NCBI RefSeq assembly: GCF_003955755.1
Contig: NZ_CP034465.1
Span: forward strand, 2,886,594 to 2,950,593
Source of the DNA: Jeotgalibaca ciconiae
GTDB lineage: Bacteria > Bacillota > Bacilli > Lactobacillales > Aerococcaceae
Reading direction: 5' to 3'
DNA length: 64,000 bases
This document shows positions 38,232 to 47,733 of this stretch, one piece after another (position 1 is the stretch's first letter; each line of letters starts with the position of its first letter). A program made the position numbers and the translations under genes. The notes beneath the pieces were generated by a model. It was given only the letters and a program-made list of their open reading frames with translations. It was not told the DNA's origin and searched no databases.

Positions 38232-38378
38232 TTTTTAATAAAAAAGCAGGCCACTTTATTTTTATAGCTACTAAGAATCATTATGTTTCTCTTGAAAGCC
38301 CCGTGTAAAGAATATTTTTACCTCTGCAATAGCCGTCTATAAAATTTAAGATATTTTCGGTATAACAAAGCTATAAAG

Positions 38379-38431
38379 AAAAACGAATGCCCTGCTGCTA
38401 TTTTCATTAGCAGTGGACATTCGTTTTTTAC
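38379..38431. terminator. Bidirectional intrinsic terminator
   Basis: AAAAACGAATG pairs with CATTCGTTTTT and an inner CTGCT/AGCAG helix extends it. It lies between the converging glycosylase and cytidine deaminase genes. Confidence 0.82.
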
Positions 38432-38829
38432 GATTTATAGGCATTATACCAATGATAGGGTTGTAGTTCTTTTAATGCTTTAAATTCTAGGTTATTATTT
38501 GAATTTGTTACTGCCGCTTTTACATTTTCACCCCAGTAAAACAACCTTTCTTGACATACACCACAAGGACTTAAAATGACATATTCAGCATTCTCATCTT
38601 CTCGTACCACACAAATCGTATGTGTCACTTCCGTATTTAATTTATGCGCTTCGAGAATCGCACCTGTTTCAATGCACAGTTCTGTAGAAGCAACCAGAAC
38701 GTCTGGTGCTACACTAGTTAAGATTTCTCCATTTTTCGTATACATAGCCGCAGCACTACCCCAACCCGTGGGATATCTTTTTTCTATCAAATCAATTGCT
38801 GCTTGATAAAGTTTTTGTTCGATATTCAA
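38428..38829 (-). CDS. cdd: Cytidine deaminase
   Basis: A 133-residue zinc enzyme. The metal ligands are in LCIETGAI (Cys and catalytic Glu, residue about 52-54) and SPCGVCQE (two Cys), the three-Cys pattern of the small tetrameric cytidine deaminases. It turns cytidine or deoxycytidine into uridine forms. The remaining sequence departs from standard Cdd, so a blasticidin-deaminase-like relative with other substrate is possible. Confidence 0.8.
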   Translation of the reverse strand: MNIEQKLYQAAIDLIEKRYPTGWGSAAAMYTKNGEILTSVAPDVLVASTELCIETGAILEAHKLNTEVTHTICVVREDENAEYVILSPCGVCQERLFYWGENVKAAVTNSNNNLEFKALKELQPYHWYNAYKS

Positions 38830-38883
38830 GTTCAGAGCTCCTTTTGCATTTTTTAAGCTGAGAATTTTTTAAAATTAATAACC

Positions 38884-41028
38884 CTAGAGAGAATCTTTTC
38901 CATCAGTATTACTGTCATACAATACTGCATCAATTGATAATTCATCATAAGCTAGATCATAAATATCTAAAAGCTGTTTAATGTAACTCATCTTTCTCCA
39001 GTTCGACATAGAAAAATAAACATATATCCCTGGCACTACTTCTTTATAATTAGCATTCGAAGTACTAGAAAATATTCCCTCTACGCCAGATTTTATTGAA
39101 GAGTTTAATCTTGTCATTTCTATGAGTGGGTTAGAATTAATCTCCGCTAAATGCTTAATCACATCTATAAAGAAATCTTTCCAAGTCTCTACCGGATGAT
39201 ATTCATCATTCAAAAAACTATACCCTTTTATCTGGTAATTTGTAAATTTTTGTTCTCCATCAAAGATAATCATTGATCTTTCATGAACTGAAGGTTTAAA
39301 TGCTGGATTAGGATAAGGCCAAATTTTTAGAGAGGTCTGAATTAACTCATTGGTTCTTTCATTTATTTCTGTTTCTCCCCAGGTTTCTGCACGTGCAGGA
39401 ATTTTATTTAAATTAACAAAATGACTTTCTTTAAATCCCTTCTCCATGTTTTGCTTGTCTTTAAATGGTCTGTTACTATATTTACTATTATAAGCAGTTA
39501 TAGTTAAATTTCCCAGAGTGTTTAGATAGTTGGTCTGAATTTTCTTATAGTCTGGTCCTAAATCTTCAATCCATTGTCTGCTTAATTTTTGTGGCAGAAT
39601 ATGTTCAATACTATACTCTTGATTTTGAATACCTTCGTAAATTTGTAAAGACTCGAAATGATCATAGTTTTCCAGCCTTTCAAAAAGGTATGTTCGAAAC
39701 TGTGAGTTTATATTGTACAAATCTCTTGAAGAAAGGTTCTCAATAAGTTCATTATCTGTAGGGAACTTACCGGTATTTATTTTTGTGAGGAGAAGATAAC
39801 TAATTACTTCAGAAGGTGTAGCTAAAGCTTCATCTTCTTTCTCAAGTATCTTTTTCATATCTCTATACAATACAGAGATAATTTTATTCAATGAATTTGA
39901 TGGTAGTTTAGTAATCATTCTTCTAGCAATATAAGATTCTAATATATTGAAAATCTTTGCTACTTCTTTTCCATTCAATTGGTGTTGGTTGTAATCATGT
40001 AAGATGGCCATTAAGAAAGGCCTTATAACTGTAACCTGTAAATGGTTGAGTCGTTTTAGAATATCATCAATCTCTTTATTATCCGTTACTGATCCTAAAA
40101 TCTGTTGATACGCATATGAGTAGTCTGAAAGTTCATCAAAAAAGCTTCGTTTGTCTGAGCACTTACTTTGATAAAAATAAACAAAGGTTTCATATACTTT
40201 AGAAAGATTAGGATATTTACCATTTTTTAATGTCAAATAATCTCTAAAAAATGAACTAAGTTGAAAGTTAGTACGATTCTCTATCGGCTCCCAGTAATTT
40301 TCAAATAAAAAAAGCTGTTCTTTCTGACTTTCATTCATCAACAAAAAATTACGAATCTTATCAGCATCAGTTAAGTCTACACCTGTAGAATTTAGACTTT
40401 CAAAAATAAGCTGAGGATTATCATCCGGAGAATTCAAATTCACAACCATTACTTGTAACTTTTGAATGGAATTCATAAGTTGATCAAGAGATATTGGAAG
40501 GTTAGTAATTGCAGTATAAAAATATTCATAGTTCAAAGTTAGGTTAGAATTATTAATATGAAATTTTCCGTCCCCAAACAGCCTTTTATACGCATTATAG
40601 TCTCTAGGATTTGAACGTAACTTAAACTTATCAACTTCCCTACTAAAGCTATCTTCTAAAAATGCATCATTAATATTATTTGGATTGATTCTCTCACCAG
40701 TAGTTTCATTGTCAGTCATCCAATTTTTCATTGCTAGTAACAATAATGAAGTTGTAGTAATACGCTGTTGGCCATCAATAACGATAATGTCTTGTGAATA
40801 ATCGCCTGGCTTTACAACGATACTTCCAAAAAAATGAGTTTTTTTGTCTTCATTTTCTAGGTTAATTAAATCATTTAATAATCTTTCACAGTTTTCTTTT
40901 TTCCAGTCATAATTTCTTTGATAGACAGGAATAATAAATTTTGTTCCACCTCTTAAGTACTCTAATAAATAGCGAACATTTCCTTCCATGGTTGCCTTCC
41001 TTATCTTTTCTATATATTCTTTTACCAC
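38884..41028 (-). CDS. DUF262/DUF1524 (GmrSD-like) protein linked to hsdR
   Basis: The 714-residue protein opens with a DUF262 domain (FIIPVYQRNYDWKKE near residue 32, VIDGQQRITT near residue 82) and has a DUF1524 HNH-like nuclease region near residues 470-520 (YSIEHILPQKLS, NYLNTLGNLTI). This is the plan of fused GmrS/GmrD type IV restriction enzymes and of RloF-type genes found beside type I systems. It lies 28 bases after hsdR in the same direction, so it is co-transcribed. A second layer of phage defence is likely. Confidence 0.83.
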   Translation of the reverse strand: MVKEYIEKIRKATMEGNVRYLLEYLRGGTKFIIPVYQRNYDWKKENCERLLNDLINLENEDKKTHFFGSIVVKPGDYSQDIIVIDGQQRITTTSLLLLAMKNWMTDNETTGERINPNNINDAFLEDSFSREVDKFKLRSNPRDYNAYKRLFGDGKFHINNSNLTLNYEYFYTAITNLPISLDQLMNSIQKLQVMVVNLNSPDDNPQLIFESLNSTGVDLTDADKIRNFLLMNESQKEQLFLFENYWEPIENRTNFQLSSFFRDYLTLKNGKYPNLSKVYETFVYFYQSKCSDKRSFFDELSDYSYAYQQILGSVTDNKEIDDILKRLNHLQVTVIRPFLMAILHDYNQHQLNGKEVAKIFNILESYIARRMITKLPSNSLNKIISVLYRDMKKILEKEDEALATPSEVISYLLLTKINTGKFPTDNELIENLSSRDLYNINSQFRTYLFERLENYDHFESLQIYEGIQNQEYSIEHILPQKLSRQWIEDLGPDYKKIQTNYLNTLGNLTITAYNSKYSNRPFKDKQNMEKGFKESHFVNLNKIPARAETWGETEINERTNELIQTSLKIWPYPNPAFKPSVHERSMIIFDGEQKFTNYQIKGYSFLNDEYHPVETWKDFFIDVIKHLAEINSNPLIEMTRLNSSIKSGVEGIFSSTSNANYKEVVPGIYVYFSMSNWRKMSYIKQLLDIYDLAYDELSIDAVLYDSNTDGKDSL

Positions 41029-41056
41029 AAATATTGCTGTTATAAATTTTTTAAGG

Positions 41057-44000
41057 TTATCTTTGTTGCAATGGTAAAATTTCTTCTTGAATAATATCTT
41101 CTAATTCCTGACGAACATGTTTCCAGTATCGCAATTTAGAAACTGGTTTTTCTGTTGTTTTTTTATATTCTTCATAATCGGCTGAACTTCTCAATTCACT
41201 TTCTCCACTTTGCTTTTCTTTTTTAGGATTATAGTTAGCTATAACATACGCTAGATTTCCTTCTTCCACATGCCATTTTTGAGAAAAATCCTGCATAACA
41301 TTATATTTTGTATCTTCAATCATGTCTTGTAATAGATAAGATACATTTTGATCACGATAATGCTCAGGATTTTGGCGAATGCTGTTCCACAGATTTTGCA
41401 TCAGGTTCGCTAATTTAGGATTATTTCTGGATAAATCTTCAATGTATTTATTAACTTCTGTAGCTGCTTTTTCATCTTCTTTAGCAATTAGCTCATATTC
41501 ATCACTTCCGCTTGGAACAAAGGCTTGAATCAACATTAAAATATATTCATAGTTAATTTCTTCCGTTTTTACTGACTCTAACTCATAAGCAATATCAATT
41601 TCAATTGGATCATCATCTTTAGGATCACCCTTAATTTTTTCCAGTGCATTTACATACTTGCCGTTGAGTTCTTCGATTTCCGATATTTCAATCGGGAAAA
41701 TTGTCCCCATTTGTTCTTCATCAAAATCCGTATATACTTGAACAGCTGCGAATGTTTTGTCCATTGTTTGATAAGCTTTCACGAATCTCTTTAGTTCCAC
41801 AAGGCTCATTTGATCAATCTCTATTGGGGTAGAAACAACTTCTCTTAATTCACCAATAGCCGCAATAAATGCTATCCGTGCCTCTTCCCATGTTGGAGCA
41901 AGCACATCGTTTTCTCCACCGTTAGAATATAGAACTAAAGCTTCTTTTACCTTCTTCTCAAATGTATTAGGCGTTTGGAAGGTGACGATTTGTCCGTATT
42001 TTTTATATTTATCAAACAGTCGATTGGTACGTGAAAAAGCTTGAATCAAATCATGGGCCTTCATTGGTGGACGATCAATGAAGAGTGTTGATAGACTCGG
42101 AGCATCAAAACCTGTCAACAAACGATCTACCACAATGACAATGTCCAACTGTTCTGCACGGGCCAAATACTTGTCCTTCTTACGTGACAATCGATCATTT
42201 ACATTACGATTGTAAGCTCGAATTGTTTCGATTGTATAGCTTGTTTCGAACTCTTCATTATAATCTCGAATGGACTCTTTCATCTTATCTTGATTGACAA
42301 TAGAAGCATCTTCATTTTCAGAAATCGAATACGTTATTGCAACTTTCGGAAAGTCAGGCAATACGCGTTTTGTTTCTTCATCAATTTTAACGGATGCCTC
42401 TCCTGCTTTTACCTGTTTTATTAAATCATAATAGCGTTGTGCTTGAGCAATGGAGGATGTCGTCAAAAGAGAATTAAATGTTTGACCAGATCCTTTTGAA
42501 AATCCTAATTTTTTGCGTGATTTATTAATAATGGAATCGATGACTTGAAGCATATGCTCTTCATCCTCATAGACACTTTTGGGTAAACGAGCTTCTTTAT
42601 CTTCCAATTCAAGCAATTCAACCTCTGATTCGTCTATTCCTTCTAGAGCAATGATAGTCTTATCTAGTTGCTCTTCAGAAAAAGTCGATTTATATTCCAC
42701 CTGAAAACCTAAAACTGCATTGTCATGGATGGCTTCTTTTACCGTATATTCATGGAGCCGCTCCCCATACTGTTGTTTGGTAGTTCTTGGTAAATCACCT
42801 ACTGCTTGCTTTGCATTCTCAAGAAAAATAGGTGTTCCCGTAAATCCATACCATAATGATTGCACAAAAAACTCTTCAATTTCTCGTTTTTTTGCAGGGC
42901 TAACTGCACGATGGCATTCATCGACAACAAATGCAATTTTAAGTTGGGTCATTTGTTCGTAACGTTTCGTACCTTCTTGATTTGCATAGCGTTTCATTAC
43001 ATGATTTAATTTCTGGATCGTTGTCACCACTACACTACGATCGTCAGAGAGTAACTTTTTAATAAGATCCTTTACGTTCGCAGTTTCATCAATCTCAATC
43101 ACATCATTCTCAGCATAAGATGTAAAAGATGCGGTCGTTTGTTGATCTAAGTCTACGCGGTCTACAATAAAAATTGTTTTATCAATTGAGGGAATTTGTA
43201 AAAGGTTACGGGCAACTTTATAAGACGTTAATGTTTTCCCAGAACCTGTTGTATGCCATACATATCCAGATTGATGCTGCCCGGATGCTTTTTTTACGGC
43301 TTCAATGGCATGTATTTGATAAGGTCTTAATAAGATTAGCCCCTTTTTCTCGTGATCAATCACTGTGTATTGGGTTATCATTTTATGCGCCATAGGAATT
43401 GACAAAACATTCTCGGCAAACTCTAAATAATCATTCACTGACACATTTTCTTCATCTACCCACTTTGTTAAAAATTGTTCGTTTAATTTTGTATCTTGTG
43501 CAGATGCGATATAACGGGTATCCGTACCATTACTGATAACAAACATTTGCAAAGTAGAGTAAATACCAGTAAACTTTCCCTCTTTCAGATATTTTTTTAT
43601 CTGACGAAACGCATCCATAAAAGGATGATTGCGGTTCTTTAATTCAATATGAATCATTGGCAAACCATTTATCAAGAGAGTAACGTCAAAACGTCTGTTC
43701 AAATCTTCTATAGATCGTTTGTCTGATTTAAACTGGTTAATTACTTCATAAGAAGAAATTCCTCCAGCAATATCTTGTCGATTGATGACACGCAAACGAA
43801 TCGTGCCAAGTGTTGCGTCTTCCCGTTGCACTTGCACTTTAGCCACGCCATTTTCTCCTGCCAACCACTTTGCTGCTTCATAGAAGCTGGAAAAGTTCAG
43901 TTGATTTTGAATTTGCCGAAATTCTTGTTCAGTTAATGGAGTATCGTTCAGTACATCTTTATTATTTACTTCTAATTTTTGACGAAAATTCTCCCATAAC

Positions 44001-44131
44001 TCATCTTCCGTATGTAAATCATTGCGATACGTCCACTGAGAATCGCCACTTATCAACTTATTAATTAAATTATCCTCTAACACTTGTTCTGGAGTAAACT
44101 TTAGCAACAAAAGCCCCTCTTTTCTATCCAT
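41057..44131 (-). CDS. hsdR: Type I restriction enzyme R subunit
   Basis: The 1024-residue subunit has an N-terminal PD-(D/E)xK nuclease ([18 protein letters not shown] near residue 185), then motor motifs: Walker [16 protein letters not shown] and GFTGTPI. The C-terminal helical part binds the methylase. It cuts unmodified DNA after ATP-driven translocation. AGAGGGG points to a TTG start at about 44107 rather than the ATG at 44131, which would trim eight residues. It is separated from hsdM-hsdS by the invertible cassette. Confidence 0.92.
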   Translation of the reverse strand: MDRKEGLLLLKFTPEQVLEDNLINKLISGDSQWTYRNDLHTEDELWENFRQKLEVNNKDVLNDTPLTEQEFRQIQNQLNFSSFYEAAKWLAGENGVAKVQVQREDATLGTIRLRVINRQDIAGGISSYEVINQFKSDKRSIEDLNRRFDVTLLINGLPMIHIELKNRNHPFMDAFRQIKKYLKEGKFTGIYSTLQMFVISNGTDTRYIASAQDTKLNEQFLTKWVDEENVSVNDYLEFAENVLSIPMAHKMITQYTVIDHEKKGLILLRPYQIHAIEAVKKASGQHQSGYVWHTTGSGKTLTSYKVARNLLQIPSIDKTIFIVDRVDLDQQTTASFTSYAENDVIEIDETANVKDLIKKLLSDDRSVVVTTIQKLNHVMKRYANQEGTKRYEQMTQLKIAFVVDECHRAVSPAKKREIEEFFVQSLWYGFTGTPIFLENAKQAVGDLPRTTKQQYGERLHEYTVKEAIHDNAVLGFQVEYKSTFSEEQLDKTIIALEGIDESEVELLELEDKEARLPKSVYEDEEHMLQVIDSIINKSRKKLGFSKGSGQTFNSLLTTSSIAQAQRYYDLIKQVKAGEASVKIDEETKRVLPDFPKVAITYSISENEDASIVNQDKMKESIRDYNEEFETSYTIETIRAYNRNVNDRLSRKKDKYLARAEQLDIVIVVDRLLTGFDAPSLSTLFIDRPPMKAHDLIQAFSRTNRLFDKYKKYGQIVTFQTPNTFEKKVKEALVLYSNGGENDVLAPTWEEARIAFIAAIGELREVVSTPIEIDQMSLVELKRFVKAYQTMDKTFAAVQVYTDFDEEQMGTIFPIEISEIEELNGKYVNALEKIKGDPKDDDPIEIDIAYELESVKTEEINYEYILMLIQAFVPSGSDEYELIAKEDEKAATEVNKYIEDLSRNNPKLANLMQNLWNSIRQNPEHYRDQNVSYLLQDMIEDTKYNVMQDFSQKWHVEEGNLAYVIANYNPKKEKQSGESELRSSADYEEYKKTTEKPVSKLRYWKHVRQELEDIIQEEILPLQQR

Positions 44132-44200
44132 TAGTCTATTAAAATAAGTATATCATTTTGGATTAGGATTTAGTGAAATAAATTACATAATGTTGATTTA

Positions 44201-45403
44201 TTGTGTGGTTGCGATTGGGAACAGCGTAAGTTTCGAGAGATGGTAGAAAGTTTTGAATATGGTTTGAATTCTTCAGCTACTGAATATGACGGTGAAAATA
44301 AATATATTCGTATAACAGATATAGATGACAGTAGTCGTGAATTCATACAGGCAGGATTGACATCTCCTAATACTGATTTGGAGAAAGCAGATAATTATTT
44401 ACTCAAGCATGGTGATATTTTATTCGCGAGGACTGGAGCCAGTGTTGGTAAATCATATAGATATCACGAAAAGGATGGAAAAGTATATTATGCTGGTTTT
44501 TTAATCCGTGCACGCGTAAAAAGTGAGTTTGATTCTGAATTCATTTTCCAGAATACGTTAACAGTGTCATATGATAATTTTGTTCGGATAACCTCTCAAC
44601 GCTCGGGACAACCTGGAATCAACGCTAATGAATATGCTTGCTTTGAATTTTTTGTGCCAAGTAAACATGAGCAAAGTCAAATTGGAAAATTGTTCAGACA
44701 GATCGATAATACTATCGCTCTTCATCAGCGAAAATTAGAAACATTGAAGCAATTGAAGAAAGGCTTTTTGCAGAAATTATTCCCCAAAAATCAGGAAAAC
44801 GTGCCGGAAATACGGTTTGCAAATTTCCAAGCAGAGTGGGAACAGCGTAAGCTAGATGAAATATCTGATAAAGTTACCGAAAAAAATATAAATAATGAAT
44901 TCACTGAAACTTTAACTAATTCGGCAGAATATGGAATTATTAATCAGCGTGAATTTTTTGATAAAGATATATCAAACAAAAAGAATTTAAACGGATATTA
45001 CGTTGTTCGAAAAGATGACTTTGTTTACAATCCAAGAATTTCTAATTATGCACCAGTTGGACCAATTAAACGGAATAAACTAGGAAGAACTGGGGTAATG
45101 TCTCCACTTTACTATATTTTTAGGACACATAATATTGATAAAACATTCTTAGAATATTATTTTGATACAACTATTTGGCATCGATTTATGAAATTACAGG
45201 GGGACTCTGGGGCACGAGCAGATCGTTTTGCAATTAAAGATTCTGTTTTTAAGACAATGCCTATTCCGTCTCCAAGTATTGAAGAACAAGAAAAAATCGG
45301 ATGCATCTTCAAAGTTATAGATGACACCGTCGCTCTTCATCAGAAGAAACTAGAACAACTACAATTATTGAAAAGTGGTCTTCTACAAAAAATGTTCATT
45401 TAA
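44201..45403 (+). CDS. Silent hsdS cassette (inverted second specificity gene without start)
   Basis: The frame encodes about 400 residues of HsdS: target-recognition domain 1, the central conserved helices (ALHQRKLETLKQLKKGFLQK), domain 2 and the C-terminal helices ending LLQKMFI. The N-terminal residues found in the active hsdS are missing and there is no ribosome site or ATG; only a TTG at 44201 opens the frame. It lies opposite to hsdS, next to the recombinase. Both recognition domains differ from those of the active gene, so it is a stored specificity, not a decayed copy. Confidence 0.85.
   Translation: MCGCDWEQRKFREMVESFEYGLNSSATEYDGENKYIRITDIDDSSREFIQAGLTSPNTDLEKADNYLLKHGDILFARTGASVGKSYRYHEKDGKVYYAGFLIRARVKSEFDSEFIFQNTLTVSYDNFVRITSQRSGQPGINANEYACFEFFVPSKHEQSQIGKLFRQIDNTIALHQRKLETLKQLKKGFLQKLFPKNQENVPEIRFANFQAEWEQRKLDEISDKVTEKNINNEFTETLTNSAEYGIINQREFFDKDISNKKNLNGYYVVRKDDFVYNPRISNYAPVGPIKRNKLGRTGVMSPLYYIFRTHNIDKTFLEYYFDTTIWHRFMKLQGDSGARADRFAIKDSVFKTMPIPSPSIEEQEKIGCIFKVIDDTVALHQKKLEQLQLLKSGLLQKMFI
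44216..44230 (+). repeat. Short inverted repeat IR1, silent-cassette copy
   Basis: TGGGAACAGCGTAAG at the 5' edge of the silent gene. The complementary copy is at 47662-47676 in active hsdS. Flanking bases are similar over about 33 positions. The same 15-mer also closes the long repeat at 44837-44851 and 47032-47046. Confidence 0.85.
44711..44851 (+). repeat. Long inverted repeat IR2, silent-cassette copy
   Basis: 141 bp between the two recognition domains, running from ACTATCGCTC to AACAGCGTAAG. By eye it matches the complement of 47032-47172 at all but about four positions. Confidence 0.9.
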
Positions 45404-45423
45404 TTTCTTTAATATTTTAAAAT

Positions 45424-45479
45424 CTCCTAATATGTAGAATAGATGAGCAATCATCAAACTACATTAGGAGGTTTTTTTA
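45424..45479 (+). promoter_or_regulatory. Hairpin that terminates the silent cassette and hides the recombinase ribosome site
   Basis: CTCCTAATATGTAG (45424-45437) pairs with CTACATTAGGAG (45459-45470) with a two-base bulge, and GATGA/TCATC pair inside. Seven T follow. The 3' arm contains AGGAGG, the ribosome site of the recombinase start TTG at 45480. Confidence 0.65.
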
Positions 45480-46409
45480 TTGGTCAATAGGAAAAGAAAA
45501 ACACAATTGTTTCATGATTACTTCGAAGAATGGGTGGAATTATACAAGGTCGGAGCGGTGAGGAAAGTCACCTTGGACAAGTATTATATGACTCATCAGA
45601 GAATTGTAGAGCTAGCATCGGACTTACGTTTGTGTGATCTAAGTAGAACTACTTATCAAAGATTATTGAACAGTTATGCATTAACTCATGAAAAACAAAC
45701 AACAATGGACTTTCATCATCAAATTAAAGGTGCTATTCTGGATGCACTTGAAGAAGGGTTAATCGATAATAACCCTACACGGAAGATTATTATTAAAGGT
45801 AAAGAACCAAAAGAGAAAAGACCGAAATTTTTAAACCAATTCGAATTGCAATCTTTATTAAAGCAGTTAAATTTAACCAACGAACTAAATTGGGATTGGT
45901 TTATTTTACTTGTTGCTAAAACTGGACTTCGTTTTTCTGAAGCATTAGCACTTACCCCACAAGATTTTGATTTTTTTAATCAAAATTTGTCGGTAACTAA
46001 GACTTGGAATTATAAAAATAGCATTGGAGAATTTCAACCAACAAAAAATGAATCTTCCAATCGAAAAATTCCGATTGATTGGCAAACAGCAATGCAGTTC
46101 TCACAGTTAGTAAAAGATTTAGACGAAGAAAAACCAATTTTTGTTATGAACAGAGTGTTTAACTCCACGATAAACAATCGACTCAAAGTATTATGTACAA
46201 AAGCAGATATTCCAATCATTACAATCCATAGCTTAAGACATACTCATGCATCATTACTACTTTTCGCCGGTGTTTCAATCGCGAGCGTTGCAAGAAGACT
46301 AGGACATTCTAGCATGACTACAACCCAAGAGACTTATTTACATATTATTCAAGAATTGGAAAATCAGGACAATGATAAAATTATTCGTCATTTAGCTATG
46401 CTTGTATAA
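45480..46409 (+). CDS. Tyrosine site-specific recombinase of the hsdS inversion system
   Basis: The 309-residue integrase-family protein has an N-terminal SAM-like core-binding domain and a catalytic domain with Arg in TGLRFSEAL, HSLRHTHAS (H-x-x-R), LGHSS and the Tyr in ETYLHI. It starts at TTG 45480 after AGGAGG. Its position between two opposed hsdS genes with inverted repeats is that of the recombinases that flip hsdS in streptococci. No phage or transposon genes accompany it. Confidence 0.88.
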   Translation: MVNRKRKTQLFHDYFEEWVELYKVGAVRKVTLDKYYMTHQRIVELASDLRLCDLSRTTYQRLLNSYALTHEKQTTMDFHHQIKGAILDALEEGLIDNNPTRKIIIKGKEPKEKRPKFLNQFELQSLLKQLNLTNELNWDWFILLVAKTGLRFSEALALTPQDFDFFNQNLSVTKTWNYKNSIGEFQPTKNESSNRKIPIDWQTAMQFSQLVKDLDEEKPIFVMNRVFNSTINNRLKVLCTKADIPIITIHSLRHTHASLLLFAGVSIASVARRLGHSSMTTTQETYLHIIQELENQDNDKIIRHLAMLV

Positions 46410-46427
46410 AATATTATTATTTAATTC

Positions 46428-46475
46428 AAAAACTCCTATCAATTTCATTGGTTAGATGATTTGATAGGAGTTTTT
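46428..46475. terminator. Bidirectional intrinsic terminator between recombinase and active hsdS
   Basis: A perfect 15-bp stem, AAAAACTCCTATCAA and its complement, around an 18-base loop with T-runs on both strands. It ends the recombinase (rightward) and hsdM-hsdS (leftward) transcripts. Confidence 0.88.
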
Positions 46476-46494
46476 CGAGAATAACTTGATATTT

Positions 46495-47733
46495 TTAAAT
46501 AAACATCTTTTGTAGAAGCCCATTTTTTATATTTCGTAATTGTTCTAATTTGTTCTGATGAAGGTCGATAGTATCATCTAAAGACTTGAAGAAGGCACCG
46601 ATTTTTTGTTGCTCATTCTTATCAATGGGTAACTGTAGTGTCAATTCTTTAACAATACTTCCTGATAAATTTCCTTGACCACCTTGCAAATAGGTCGCAA
46701 TAATTGAGTCCTTTTGTTTTTTAAACCATTGAGTTATTAAGTATGAATCATCATCTTCTTTAAGTTTAATGGCTAAGATCGCTTGATTAATTGCTCCATT
46801 AATTTTAGAAATACCAACTTCTCCACTTGTTGCACCGTATAAGGCATATAAAATATCACCTTTTGATACCATTTTGGCTGATGAGTTATTTAAACCTTCT
46901 TCTGTTATGAATAGCTCAGTTTTATCATCATTTATTTCACCGGATCGAATGAATGGAATATTACCACCATAATACATCTTATTTCCAGCGCCCGGAGTAC
47001 CACCTGAATAACTTTCAGTAATTTCCCCCAACTTACGCTGTTCCCACTCTTCTTGGAAATTTGCAAACCGAATTTCCGGCACGTTTTCCTGATTCTTGGG
47101 GAACAATTTCTGCAAAAAGCCTTTCTTCAATTGCTTCAATGTTTCTAATTTTCGCTGATGAAGAGCGATAGTTTTTTCTATACGAAGCAATAAACTTCCA
47201 GTTTTAACCTGTTCTTCGTACGAAGGAAATAATGTTGTAAAGTTCATAATATTTTTGACACTGATACCAAAAACTTTCATACCTGTACCTACTCTATATC
47301 CATGTCTTCTAAACGTTTGGGTATTTATCAGGTAATACAAATAAATAGAGTCTACTTCTATAGGTCTAATTGCTATTGTGTGGAGACCAGCAACAATTTG
47401 AAAAGCCATATCTTCTATTATAATTGATGGTGTAGCTATTCCTTGATAATCTTCAGAAGCATCTGCAAGAATTAAGTCTCCTTTTTGTAGACTTTCATAT
47501 ATGCCATTTTTAATAGTTGGTAAATTTGATTTTCTTGTAATTTTATCAGCTACTTTTGTATGTATGTCACCGTAATGTATATACTTGATTCCAGTCTCCT
47601 CTGATGTTTCAACATCTCGCGAAAGTGAGTATGACTTTAGTCTATCAACCATATCTCCAAGCTTACGCTGTTCCCACTCATCTTCGAACCCTTTAAACCT
47701 TACCACTGGTGCTTTTTTATCCAAGGAAAACAC
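46495..47733 (-). CDS. hsdS: Type I restriction enzyme specificity subunit, expressed copy
   Basis: A 412-residue HsdS with two target-recognition domains (about residues 20-185 and 225-370), each followed by a conserved helix (LHQRKLETLKQLKK and LHQNKLEQLRNIKN). It sets the two half-sites of the DNA target for HsdM and HsdR. The start may be GTG 47733 (overlap of 17 bases with hsdM) or TTG 47724, which is better spaced from AAGGAAGG. All sequence from about residue 20 on can be exchanged by inversion. Confidence 0.9.
   Translation of the reverse strand: MFSLDKKAPVVRFKGFEDEWEQRKLGDMVDRLKSYSLSRDVETSEETGIKYIHYGDIHTKVADKITRKSNLPTIKNGIYESLQKGDLILADASEDYQGIATPSIIIEDMAFQIVAGLHTIAIRPIEVDSIYLYYLINTQTFRRHGYRVGTGMKVFGISVKNIMNFTTLFPSYEEQVKTGSLLLRIEKTIALHQRKLETLKQLKKGFLQKLFPKNQENVPEIRFANFQEEWEQRKLGEITESYSGGTPGAGNKMYYGGNIPFIRSGEINDDKTELFITEEGLNNSSAKMVSKGDILYALYGATSGEVGISKINGAINQAILAIKLKEDDDSYLITQWFKKQKDSIIATYLQGGQGNLSGSIVKELTLQLPIDKNEQQKIGAFFKSLDDTIDLHQNKLEQLRNIKNGLLQKMFI
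47032..47172 (-). repeat. Long inverted repeat IR2, active hsdS copy
   Basis: Partner of 44711-44851. It encodes the conserved linker between the recognition domains and the start of domain 2 (EFRQRK-type WEQRKL). About four mismatches in 141 bases. Confidence 0.9.
47662..47676 (-). repeat. Short inverted repeat IR1, active hsdS copy
   Basis: Complement of TGGGAACAGCGTAAG near the hsdS start (encodes WEQRK). Inversion at IR1 would swap both recognition domains; inversion at IR2 would swap only domain 2. Confidence 0.85.

Noticed and set aside
44201-45403. Silent hsdS as a plain decayed pseudogene
   Set aside because: The frame is open throughout, both recognition domains are complete and it shares a nearly identical long inverted repeat with active hsdS, which fits a storage cassette.
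45480-46409. Recombinase as part of an integrative element
   Set aside because: No excisionase, replication or conjugation genes and no flanking direct repeats; position between opposed hsdS genes explains it.
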